Assembly: GCF_000278155.1 (NCBI RefSeq)
Contig: NZ_JH725097.1
Span: forward strand, 62,001 to 126,000
Length of the DNA: 64,000 nucleotides
Reading direction: 5' to 3'
Source: Bartonella doshiae NCTC 12862 = ATCC 700133
GTDB taxonomy: Bacteria; Pseudomonadota; Alphaproteobacteria; Rhizobiales; Rhizobiaceae
In this document: positions 1 to 6,165 of the stretch, one piece after another
Layout of the letters: every line of letters starts with the position of its first letter
How positions within the stretch are numbered: position 1 is the stretch's first letter
Translations under genes and position numbers: made by a program
Notes under the pieces: model-generated
What the model saw: only the letters and a program-made list of their open reading frames with translations
Told to the model about the DNA's origin: nothing
Database searches by the model: none

Positions 1-1
1 G

Positions 2-1243
2 GGCAAAGCCCCTTTACAGCACACACATAGCATAAGTGATGTTACGGATCTTGAAGCAGCCCTTAAGGCCAAGATGGCGGCCGATAAAACCTTCACCTTT
101 GCTGATTTAAGCGATATCGAGGGTGCTAAGGATGCGGCAAGCAATTATGTTCTCTATAAAGCAAGCAACAACAGTTTCACCTTTGGCAGTGCTATCTCTC
201 TGTTAGGTGCACACCAGCATAAGATTGATGACATTGTGGGTCTTGATGATTTTAGAGCCAAAATCAATGAAGATCTTACAAGCTATGGACGTTTAGCACA
301 AGCCAATGAATGGCAGAATTACAATAAATTTACCAGCAAAGTTACCATGAGTAGCAACTTAGAGCTTTTGGGCAACGCTTCATTGAACCTCATTCATAAT
401 GGTGAAGTAGTGACAAATTTAAGTGCAACAGGAAGCATGCTTAAAGGTCCAGCAACTGTTGATGGTGAGGCACTTTACACAAAAGATGAGGCTACTACTG
501 CTCTTCAAAAAATACGCAATGAGATTGCAAAACTGAAAGAAGTTACCGCGCGTAATCCCCTTGAAATCCTCATGACAGAAAGTGGCACCATTCCATTTCC
601 TGATAGTGTTACTAGCTACACCGATATTGAAATATGGGCGTGGGGTGGTGGTGGAGGTGGAGGTTCTTTTCTTGGCGGTGGCGGCGGCGGAGGCGGTTGT
701 GTACGTATTCAAATCAGAGGATATGAGCTGAGAAACTCAAGAAGTGCTCAAATTGGACGTGGCGGGAAAGGCGGCAATAACGAGAGAGGAGGCGAAGGCG
801 GTCAAACAATAATTCAAGGACTTCTTACCGCAGGCGGCGGCGGAGGTGGTGGATGCTATGGATATGGAACTTCCGGCAGTGCAGGAAGTGTCAACAGCAG
901 TGGTCAAGGTGGTAGCGGTGGCAACTACTACACTAATAACTACAGTGTTAATGGTAGCAGCTCTACTTTCGGTGGCGGGAGTGGTGGTAGCTATGCATAC
1001 TATAGAAGTAACAATGGTGTTTATAAAGCAAACATTGGACATGGTGGAAGCTCTATTTATGGTGGTGCTGGTGGTGCTTGCTGTGATGGCATCGCAAAAG
1101 GGGGTTACAGTGGAAAAGGCGGCAATGGTGGTGATGGAAATGGTTCTACCGGCGGCGGTGGCGGTGGCTACTTTCCAGGAAAATCTGGTAGAGATGGCGG
1201 CAATGGCGGCGATGGAGCAATCTTATTTAGATTTTTTATATAG
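2..1243 (+). CDS. Phage tail fibre protein with glycine-rich C-terminus (5' end outside window)
   Basis: The reading frame is already open at base 2, so the true start lies left of the window; the first internal ATG is at 74. Roughly the first 195 residues are ordinary mixed sequence of the kind seen in tail-fibre shafts. From about base 640 the protein turns into runs of Gly broken by Ser, Asn and Tyr, resembling the glycine-rich tip domains of phage tail fibres, which contact the host surface. In P2 the order is H (fibre), G, FI, FII, and this gene sits in the H position, which supports the call. No catalytic function is implied. The receptor cannot be deduced. The glycine-rich DNA also creates long antisense and alternate-frame ORFs that are not genes. 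Confidence 0.8.
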   Translation, partial: GKAPLQHTHSISDVTDLEAALKAKMAADKTFTFADLSDIEGAKDAASNYVLYKASNNSFTFGSAISLLGAHQHKIDDIVGLDDFRAKINEDLTSYGRLAQANEWQNYNKFTSKVTMSSNLELLGNASLNLIHNGEVVTNLSATGSMLKGPATVDGEALYTKDEATTALQKIRNEIAKLKEVTARNPLEILMTESGTIPFPDSVTSYTDIEIWAWGGGGGGGSFLGGGGGGGGCVRIQIRGYELRNSRSAQIGRGGKGGNNERGGEGGQTIIQGLLTAGGGGGGGCYGYGTSGSAGSVNSSGQGGSGGNYYTNNYSVNGSSSTFGGGSGGSYAYYRSNNGVYKANIGHGGSSIYGGAGGACCDGIAKGGYSGKGGNGGDGNGSTGGGGGGYFPGKSGRDGGNGGDGAILFRFFI

Positions 1244-1252
1244 GAGGTATTT

Positions 1253-1504
1253 ATGGAATATGCAGTTGTTGAAAATGGTGTGGTAACCAATATTATTGTA
1301 GCCTCAGAAGATTATGTTCACGCCTTTGATGGTGAAGCCATTCCTTCAAGTGAAGCACAAATCAGCTGGACTTATAAGGATGGAGTGTTCTCTCCTCCTA
1401 TTGTTGATGAAAACACAAAACAGCTCTCATCTACTGAAATGAAAGAAACAGATATACCTGTAGAGCCTGTAAAAGAACCACAAGAGAAAAATAATCAAGT
1501 CTAG
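1253..1504 (+). CDS. Small phage protein in the tail-fibre-assembly (gpG) position
   Basis: An 83-residue protein starting 9 bases after the fibre gene, with a strong AGGAGG ribosome-binding site just before the ATG. It begins MEYAVVENGVVTNIIVA, a hydrophobic beta-like opening common in short proteins encoded directly after phage fibre genes. The C-terminal third is polar and rich in Glu, Lys and Pro. Its place matches gene G, the fibre-assembly chaperone of P2-like phages, but it is shorter than typical gpG and I see no diagnostic motif. The function is inferred from position only. It is probably co-translated with the fibre gene, and a terminator-like hairpin follows at about 1590-1632. Confidence 0.6.
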   Translation: MEYAVVENGVVTNIIVASEDYVHAFDGEAIPSSEAQISWTYKDGVFSPPIVDENTKQLSSTEMKETDIPVEPVKEPQEKNNQV

Positions 1505-1587
1505 GTTACAAGCTATTTAAAAACTAATGGCATGGGTCAACGGAGCAGTTGTTGTATAAGCGTTTAAAGGCTTGTATGATTTTCTTT

Positions 1588-1632
1588 AAGTCCTTTTTAA
1601 AACTCTTTAAAAGCCCTTTAAAGGGACTTTTT
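1588..1632 (+). terminator. Probable terminator of the tail-fibre operon
   Basis: AAGTCC at 1588-1593 pairs with GGACTT at 1624-1629. The perfect palindrome CCCTTTAAAGGG at 1614-1625 lies at the inner end, and a run of T follows to 1632. Position after the fibre and gpG-like genes fits an intrinsic terminator, though the loop is large and AT-rich. Confidence 0.5.
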
Positions 1633-1649
1633 GACTGACAGTGTCAGTC
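1633..1649. repeat. Perfect 17-bp palindrome
   Basis: GACTGACA, one central G, then TGTCAGTC: two perfect 8-base arms. It lies 54 bases before the ATG of the small ORF at 1703. It could be an operator for a dimeric regulator or the top of a tight RNA hairpin. No binding protein can be named. Confidence 0.6.
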
Positions 1650-1702
1650 TTATGAGAGTGTGCGCTTGTTGTTATAGTCTCTTCATTGATTTGGAGAGCA
1701 AA

Positions 1703-1891
1703 ATGACAATAGAATTTAAACTTCGTATTCACTTTATTAAGAATGGCAAGGGATCTAAGTTTTTAGCAATATTTGATCAGGCAGCCGTTGATATGATCGT
1801 AAAATCCTTGATGTTGACGTGCAAATTTATCCCCTCCATGCACCTATTCTTCTCTTTACGCATGAGGTGGAGAAAAGAAAAACAAGTCTAG
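1703..1891 (+). CDS. Hypothetical phage protein, 62 residues
   Basis: I do not recognise this protein. The frame is open from 1631, but the ATG at 1703 is preferred because GGAGAG lies 6 bases upstream and the protein then begins MTIEFKLRIHFIKNGKGSKF, a plausible beta-hairpin opening. The C-terminus is basic (RMRWRKEKQV). It sits in the accessory block between the gpG-like gene and HigBA, next to the 17-bp palindrome. Such short basic proteins are common in phage cargo regions, and a DNA-binding role is possible but unsupported. It may not be expressed at all. Confidence 0.35.
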   Translation: MTIEFKLRIHFIKNGKGSKFLAIFDQAAVDMIVKSLMLTCKFIPSMHLFFSLRMRWRKEKQV

Positions 1892-1936
1892 ACGATAAGG
1901 GTTTCTAATGGGATGTTACTGTTTTTCCATTTTAGC

Positions 1937-1986
1937 ACTTATAATGTAAGCTATTTGTTGACATTATAAGTATTTTACGCTATATA
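1937..1986 (+). promoter_or_regulatory. higBA promoter with 11-bp inverted-repeat operator
   Basis: ACTTATAATGT (1937-1947) and ACATTATAAGT (1961-1971) form a perfect inverted repeat with a 13-base spacer. A consensus -35 TTGACA (1958-1963) overlaps the right arm, and a -10 TATATA sits 17 bases on at 1981-1986. Type II antitoxins such as HigA usually repress their own operon through such dyads. Transcription from this promoter would start almost on the higB ATG at 1992. A second weaker -10, TATAAT at 1940-1945, could give a longer leader. Confidence 0.7.
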
Positions 1987-1991
1987 AAAGA

Positions 1992-2270
1992 ATGATTAAA
2001 ACGTTTAAAAGCAAAATATTGGCAGAATTATTCAAAACGGGAAATTCATCCAAGATTGATAAGAAACTTATAAAACGTATCATGGTTCGTCTTGATCGTT
2101 TAGATTTTTCTGAAAGACCAGAAGATATGAATCTTCCAGGATTCAACTTTCATTCTTTGATTGGATATTCACCCACTCGTTACACCGTCCACGTTAACGG
2201 ACCATGGTGTATTACCTTTGAATTTGACTCATGTAATGCTTACCGTGTTGATCTTGAACAATATCACTAA
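1992..2270 (+). CDS. higB: HigB-family toxin (RelE/ParE fold)
   Basis: A 92-residue protein beginning MIKTFKSKILAELFKTGNSS, close to the usual start of HigB proteins (plasmid maintenance killer family), and ending with the typical C-terminal half containing WCITFEF and YRVDLEQYH. HigB toxins are ribosome-dependent mRNA endonucleases. Length is normal for the family and basic residues cluster at 22-40. It lies 10 bases before the HigA-type antitoxin in toxin-first order, which is the hallmark of higBA. The promoter at 1958-1986 leaves almost no 5' leader, so translation may be leaderless or start from an upstream promoter. It is a moron-like insertion in the phage tail cluster and probably acts as an addiction module. 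Confidence 0.88.
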   Translation: MIKTFKSKILAELFKTGNSSKIDKKLIKRIMVRLDRLDFSERPEDMNLPGFNFHSLIGYSPTRYTVHVNGPWCITFEFDSCNAYRVDLEQYH

Positions 2271-2280
2271 GGATACAGTT

Positions 2281-2589
2281 ATGAATGACATTCCTGCACA
2301 AAGAGATAAAAACCGTTGTCCTACTCATCCAGGAGAAGTTTTAGCAGAAATTATTCCTGAAACAGGCAAAACAAAATCAGAAATTGCGCAGATGCTTGGT
2401 ATATCACGCCAACATCTCTACGATATTCTGAACGCAAAAAAGCCTGTTTCTCCTGCTGTTTCGGCTTGTCTTGGCAAAATGTTTGGTGATGGAGCTGCTA
2501 TATGGTTACGCATGCAAGCTAATTATGACGCTTGGCATGCGGAACGTGAAACAAATGTTAGCAAAGTTCCAACACTTCACGCTGTTTGA
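2281..2589 (+). CDS. higA: HigA-family antitoxin (HTH Xre)
   Basis: The ATG at 2281 is preceded by AAGGAT, and the protein is 102 residues. It reads HPGEVLAEIIPETGKTKSEIAQMLGISRQHLYDIL, the standard HigA/VapI opening followed by a Cro/C1-type helix-turn-helix (about residues 30-55). The pattern GxxIWLxMQxxYDxW near the C-terminus is also typical. HigA binds and neutralises HigB and represses the operon; the inverted repeat at 1937-1971 is the likely operator. The frame is open further upstream to 2161, but that part overlaps higB and is not family-like. Toxin and antitoxin both look intact. Confidence 0.9.
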   Translation: MNDIPAQRDKNRCPTHPGEVLAEIIPETGKTKSEIAQMLGISRQHLYDILNAKKPVSPAVSACLGKMFGDGAAIWLRMQANYDAWHAERETNVSKVPTLHAV

Positions 2590-2664
2590 TTTCTTCCTCA
2601 CTCTGAAGAGACGATGTTTTATGGAATACTGGATAAATAATAATATTGAACAACATCCCCTGCT

Positions 2665-2916
2665 TTAAACATGTTCGTCGCCATTTAAAATGTCATCTAA
2701 ACCACGATCTAAATCGTCTAATATATTTTGCGATGCATCTGCATAAACAAAAGATTGTACACGAGAACGCGCTTTTATTAATTCATGATATAAATCAACA
2801 GGAAGCATAATGATTTTCTCACGACCTCGCTTTGTTAAAGCTACAGGTTTAGACATAGCCTCATCTAAAATATCGCCTGTCCCGCGGTTTACATCTGTAA
2901 AACTATATTTTTTCAT
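2665..2916 (-). CDS. Phd/YefM-type antitoxin without adjacent toxin
   Basis: An 83-residue protein. The ATG at 2916 is chosen over a GTG at 2922 because AGGG lies 7 bases upstream of it. It begins MKKYSFTDVNRGTGDILDEA and continues with PVALTKRGREKIIMLPVDLYHEL, the recognisable Phd/YefM N-terminal DNA-binding fold (residues about 1-50). The acidic C-terminus (DDLDRGLDDILNGDE) would normally wrap a Doc, RelE or VapC-type toxin. No toxin ORF lies on either side: HigA is convergent to the left and Rha is upstream to the right. It is either an orphan antitoxin, a remnant of a lost pair, or a stand-alone repressor. An imperfect dyad at 2939-2961 is its likely operator. Confidence 0.82.
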   Translation of the reverse strand: MKKYSFTDVNRGTGDILDEAMSKPVALTKRGREKIIMLPVDLYHELIKARSRVQSFVYADASQNILDDLDRGLDDILNGDEHV

Positions 2917-2938
2917 ATGCACACCCTATCTTTAATGA

Positions 2939-2961
2939 ATAATACGTATAATGTGTATTAT
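2939..2961 (-). promoter_or_regulatory. Putative operator of the Phd-like gene
   Basis: ATAATAC (2939-2945) and GTATTAT (2955-2961) are inverted arms with a 9-base spacer, 23 bases upstream of the Phd-like start. Position and symmetry suit self-repression by a Phd/YefM protein. This is inference from symmetry only. Confidence 0.5.
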
Positions 2962-3031
2962 GTAAAGATATTTTACGGCATTAACCACCTCCCCGCCTAA
3001 AAGACGAGGAGATAAAATCATGTTTTTAAAG

Positions 3032-3514
3032 TTAAGCAGCTTTTACGATAGGGCTTGCTAGAACGCGCTTAGCTTCTTTTGTAACTGATTTGTAATGATC
3101 AAGCTCTTTTTCGATTTCATCTATTTTCAAAAGACGACCAAAGATGATACCCATGATTTTAGGATAATTTGTCAAAACATATTGGCGAAGATAGTTAAAA
3201 TCATCAAAGTCATGTCCTAGCTGTAAAGCTGATTGCCCCTCAAGCTCTATCCAACGGTCAATGATCTTAGAACGCAATACTGTACTGTATCCGGAAACTA
3301 AGATAAGGCACTCGCGTTTAGGGAGGTTATAGCAGACTAATTTACGTCCTGTAGAATCCTTATAATTTCCCTGAAATTTACTCACCTCAATTTTGAGGTC
3401 AGTACATATTTGCCGAATATCTCTTACAATATTGTCATGCCTTTTATCGCACAACTTTGCAATTTCACGGCTAGACATTGTTAATGTAGTTTGAGTGTTT
3501 ACTAAATTGTTCAT
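3032..3514 (-). CDS. Rha-family phage regulatory protein
   Basis: 160 residues. The N-terminal domain (about 8-100) matches the Rha family: MSSREIAKLCDKRHDNIVRDIR, then YKDSTGRKLVCYNLPKRE and LVSGYSTVLRSKIIDRWIELE. Rha proteins act in the lysis-lysogeny decision of lambdoid and P2-like phages and share their N-domain with phage antirepressors. AAGGAG lies just upstream of the start at 3514. The C-terminal 55 residues (about 105-160) lack the common antirepressor domain and look helical. The 5' leader (3515-3646) folds into a compact multi-stem element with its own promoter. This layout resembles ant genes governed by C4 antisense RNA. Its target here is unknown. Confidence 0.85.
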   Translation of the reverse strand: MNNLVNTQTTLTMSSREIAKLCDKRHDNIVRDIRQICTDLKIEVSKFQGNYKDSTGRKLVCYNLPKRECLILVSGYSTVLRSKIIDRWIELEGQSALQLGHDFDDFNYLRQYVLTNYPKIMGIIFGRLLKIDEIEKELDHYKSVTKEAKRVLASPIVKAA

Positions 3515-3562
3515 GATGAACTCCTTGTTGATTAATGTTTTTCATTGACACTTTTTAAAAAT

Positions 3563-3646
3563 GCCGGGTGCTGAAAAACACGGCAACAAGCCCGTCGTTA
3601 TGCCTTCCCCAAAAGGGTATTGTATAACATAACCACACCCGACGAC
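3563..3646 (-). ncRNA. Structured leader RNA, C4 antisense-like
   Basis: Read on the minus strand, the transcript starts at about 3646 and folds into a closed multibranch structure. The outer stem pairs GTCGGGTG (3643-3636) with CACCCGGC (3570-3563). Next comes a stem of GTTATG (3633-3628) with CATAAC (3602-3597), capped by a CCC/GGG hairpin around 3607-3617. A second hairpin pairs ACGG (3595-3592) with CCGT (3583-3580). A -10 TATAAT lies 4 bases upstream of the outer stem. C4 RNAs of phages P1 and P7 are compact multi-hairpin RNAs made upstream of the antirepressor gene, which they silence. The Rha gene downstream fits that plan. Identification rests on hand folding. Confidence 0.55.
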
Positions 3647-3649
3647 ATT

Positions 3650-3679
3650 ATTATACGCTACGCGCATATAATGAGTCAA
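3650..3679 (-). promoter_or_regulatory. Promoter of the Rha leader RNA, overlapping a dyad and a divergent -10
   Basis: On the minus strand TTGACT (3679-3674) and TATAAT (3655-3650) are separated by 18 bases, a near-consensus sigma-70 promoter. On the plus strand TATAAT at 3667-3672 could serve a divergent transcript towards the sheath gene, with a weak -35 near 3642-3647. TTATACGC (3651-3658) and GCATATAA (3664-3671) form a dyad covering both -10 elements, so one repressor could switch both directions. Confidence 0.6.
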
Positions 3680-3788
3680 AGTCTTTAGTCTGCGGAAGAT
3701 TAGTTATTTCGGCAACCAATCCGCTTGTTGTTTTAAGGTGTTTTTCAAGCACCTTTGTATGAATCTAACGGTTTTAAAGTTTTTGTCA

Positions 3789-3811
3789 AGTCGCTCGTCA
3801 GAGCGGCTTTT
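3789..3811 (+). terminator. Intrinsic terminator or attenuator before the sheath gene
   Basis: AGTCGCTC (3789-3796) and GAGCGGCT (3801-3808) make an 8-bp stem (one G-T pair) with a GTCA loop, followed by TTTT. It lies in the leader between the divergent promoter region and the sheath start at 3868. It would end a short plus-strand RNA or attenuate tail transcription. Confidence 0.6.
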
Positions 3812-3867
3812 ACCCCTCATTTTTCACATTCATTTTCCTTCACCACTTATTTAAAGGAGCATAAAGT

Positions 3868-5259
3868 ATGGCAACAGGTTTTTTACACGGTGTTGAAGTT
3901 GTCGAGGTTGACGACGGCACCCGTCCCCTTCGCGCGGTACAATCGGCAGTTATCGGGATTGTTGGCACGGCACCCGATGCCGATGACCAAGCATTTCCCC
4001 TTAACACACCCGTTTTGGTAACGGGTTCTCTTTCACAAGCCGCTAAACTGGATAAAACAGGTAAGCGTCAAGGCACCTTACCTAATGCCCTTGATCTCAT
4101 TTTTAAGCAAGTGGGTGCTATTGTTGTTGTCGTGCGTGTGAACGAGGGTGACAATGAAAATGCAACTCTCACCAATATTCTGGGCGGTGTGAACGCAAAT
4201 GGCGCTTATGAAGGCGTCCATGCTTTGATTGGAGCACAATCCATTGTGGGACAAACACCACGCATTCTCATCGCTCCAGGCTTTACACACAAACGCCCTA
4301 TAAGTCTTAGCAAGATTGATGTGATAAACCAAGGAAGTGGTTACACTCAAGCAACTGTTAAAATTGCCGGCGGTGCAGAAGCAGAAGCAATCCTGAAAGA
4401 TGGAAAAGTAACGTCACTTGTCATTAAGGATAATGGCTTTGATTATCAAACCGCCCCAAATGTGACGATTGAAGGGGATGGCACTGGAGCGACAGCCAAA
4501 GCCGAAATCAGTACAACCTCTAATCCTGTAGCAGCAGAACTCATTGGCATTGCAGAGCGTCTGCGTGCTATTGTGGTGCTTGATGCACCAAACACAACAG
4601 ATGAAGCAGCCCTTAGCGCAGCAAAGGATTTTGATTCAAAGCGCGCCATTCTTATTGATCCTTTTGTAAAAGTTAATCGTGATGGAAAAATTGTAGAACA
4701 GCCAGCAAGTGCAGCGGTTGCAGGTGTCATTGCCAAAACTGATTTTACACACGGTTTTTGGCATTCCCCTTCAAACAAAGTGATCAATGGCATTGTTGGT
4801 ATTGCGCGCCCCATTGATTTTTCCATTGGGGATAGATCAAGCCGCGCCAACCTTCTTAACGAACAAAACATCACAACCATTATTCGTGAAAATGGTTATC
4901 GCCTCTGGGGTAATCGCACCCTTTCAAGTGATACAAAATTTTCTTTCTTATCGGTGGTGAGAACCGCAGATATGATCAATGATGCCATTTTGCGCGGGCA
5001 TCTATGGGCTGTCGACCGCAATATCAAAAAAACCTACATGCATGACGTAAGTGAAAGCGTCAATGCCTATTTGCGTGATTTAAAAGCACAAGGCGCCATT
5101 CTTGGTGGGCGTTGTACGCCTGATCTAGAGTTGAATACAGCAAGCGCTATTGAAGACGGCAGAGTCTATTTCAATGTCGAATTCACACCAACAACACCAG
5201 CAGAACACATCACATTCCGTTCACGCATTGTGAATGATTATTTAGAGGAGATTTTTTAA
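3868..5259 (+). CDS. Contractile tail sheath protein (P2 gpFI-like)
   Basis: 463 residues, preceded by AAGGAG. The opening (FLHGVEVVEVDDGTRP, SAVIGIVGTAP) and the C-terminal half (IDFSIGDRSSRANLLNEQNI, GYRLWGNRTL, then the NVEFTPTTPAEHITFRSRIV end) match P2 gpFI and related sheaths, which polymerise around the tail tube and contract at injection. At about residues 145-218 there is an extra stretch absent from the P2 protein as I recall it. It is built of two similar beta-rich units (QGSGYTQATVKI and NGFDYQTAPNVTI), like surface domains added to other phage structural proteins. It overlaps the next start by one base. Tube, chaperone and tape-measure genes follow in P2 order. Confidence 0.92.
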   Translation: MATGFLHGVEVVEVDDGTRPLRAVQSAVIGIVGTAPDADDQAFPLNTPVLVTGSLSQAAKLDKTGKRQGTLPNALDLIFKQVGAIVVVVRVNEGDNENATLTNILGGVNANGAYEGVHALIGAQSIVGQTPRILIAPGFTHKRPISLSKIDVINQGSGYTQATVKIAGGAEAEAILKDGKVTSLVIKDNGFDYQTAPNVTIEGDGTGATAKAEISTTSNPVAAELIGIAERLRAIVVLDAPNTTDEAALSAAKDFDSKRAILIDPFVKVNRDGKIVEQPASAAVAGVIAKTDFTHGFWHSPSNKVINGIVGIARPIDFSIGDRSSRANLLNEQNITTIIRENGYRLWGNRTLSSDTKFSFLSVVRTADMINDAILRGHLWAVDRNIKKTYMHDVSESVNAYLRDLKAQGAILGGRCTPDLELNTASAIEDGRVYFNVEFTPTTPAEHITFRSRIVNDYLEEIF

Positions 5260-5765
5260 TGGCTATCCCCGTTTTACCAAGAGTTTTGAAATATTTTAAC
5301 ATTTTTGTCGACGGCATTCCCTATCAAGCAAAATGTGAAAGCGTAACATTACCGAATTTGAATTTGGTTGTTGAAAGTTATCGCGGCGGAGGCATGGACT
5401 CCTCCATTGAAGTTGACCTTGGTCTTGAAACTCTCATTCTCACCATGACCATTTCTGATTGCTCTCCAGAGTTGATGACACTGTTGGGGCGCACTGATGT
5501 CGACATTTCATTACGAAGTTCAATGCAAGCGCAAGGCACACCCGCAGAAGGTGTTGTCATTACCATGAGAGGACTATGCAAAGGCTTTGAAATGGCAGAA
5601 TGGCAACCGGGGAGCAAAGCAACATCCACGGCTACATTCACATTACAGTATTTCAAATATGTCCAGAAGGACGTTGAAATTGTTGAGATAGACGTCCCCA
5701 ACCTCATCAGAAAATTCAATGGCGTCAATCAATTAGCAGATCATAGAGAAAACTTAGGATTATAA
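5259..5765 (+). CDS. Major tail tube protein (P2 gpFII-like)
   Basis: 168 residues, the usual gpFII length. It opens MAIPVLPRVLKYFNIFVDG and holds the YRGGGMDSSIEVDLGLE segment typical of the family. gpFII assembles as the inner tube inside the FI sheath. The start overlaps the sheath stop (TAATGG), indicating tight translational coupling. The tail chaperone begins 2 bases after its stop. No odd features seen. Confidence 0.92.
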   Translation: MAIPVLPRVLKYFNIFVDGIPYQAKCESVTLPNLNLVVESYRGGGMDSSIEVDLGLETLILTMTISDCSPELMTLLGRTDVDISLRSSMQAQGTPAEGVVITMRGLCKGFEMAEWQPGSKATSTATFTLQYFKYVQKDVEIVEIDVPNLIRKFNGVNQLADHRENLGL

Positions 5766-5767
5766 AA

Positions 5768-6055
5768 ATGACAGTACAAACAAGCATTACACATAAATTA
5801 CTTGTACCGGTTACCTTTGAAGGAAAAGAGCACACCACAATTACCTTACAGCGCCCCAAAACAAAAGATGTGCAAGCAATCGACAAAAAAGAAGGCATAG
5901 AGCAAACAATTGCTATGGTTGCACGCCTTTCTGGATGGGCACATGAAGCGGTTGGAGAACTCGATATTAATGACTTGTCGAACATTGGAGAGATTTTGGA
6001 GTCTTTTATCAAGCGGCGGGACACCTCGACTGGGAAACCGCCGCTAAACTCATAG
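5768..6055 (+). CDS. Tail assembly chaperone (P2 gpE-like)
   Basis: 95 residues. It follows the tube gene and precedes the tape measure, the position of P2 gene E. The text VTFEGKEHTTITLQRPKTKDVQAID is typical of gpE-type chaperones, which coat the tape-measure protein during tail assembly. In P2, part of the ribosomes shift -1 near the end to make the longer E'. Here a GpE-type reading frame in the -1 phase overlaps the end of this gene and runs to 6165, so the same strategy is predicted. Confidence 0.8.
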   Translation: MTVQTSITHKLLVPVTFEGKEHTTITLQRPKTKDVQAIDKKEGIEQTIAMVARLSGWAHEAVGELDINDLSNIGEILESFIKRRDTSTGKPPLNS

Positions 6056-6165
6056 CCGATATCGCCATTGTGTTCCATTGGTCACTTTCAGACATGATGG
6101 AAATGGAACTGCAAGAACTAATATTCTGGCGAAAACAAGCAGCAGAAAGGTATAAGACAAAATGA
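6001..6165 (+). CDS. E' extension reached by predicted -1 frameshift
   Basis: In the -1 phase relative to the gpE-like gene the sequence reads HLDWETAAKLIADIAIVFHW followed by SLSDMMEMELQELIFWRKQA and stops at 6163-6165. The motif ADIAxVFHWxxxxMxxMxLxELxxWRxxA is the P2 GpE/E' signature. The frame has no good independent start codon or ribosome-binding site, so expression as a fusion to the upstream chaperone (E-E') is expected. No canonical XXXYYYZ heptamer stands out. Candidate slip points are TTTT at 6004-6007 and GGGAAA at 6032-6037. The stop overlaps the tape-measure ATG (ATGA). Confidence 0.72.
   Translation, partial: VFYQAAGHLDWETAAKLIADIAIVFHWSLSDMMEMELQELIFWRKQAAERYKTK

Noticed and set aside
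419-1286. Long antisense and alternate-frame ORFs in the glycine-rich fibre region (419-712 and 737-1042 minus, 846-1286 plus)
   Set aside because: They are by-products of GGN codon runs; compositions are Thr/Ser/Ala or Met/Val repeats with no start signals.
2161-2280. Upstream extension of higA to 2161
   Set aside because: It overlaps higB; the family start and a good ribosome site are at 2281.
4078-4880. Minus-strand ORFs inside the sheath gene
   Set aside because: Antisense shadows of a well-conserved gene; no family features.
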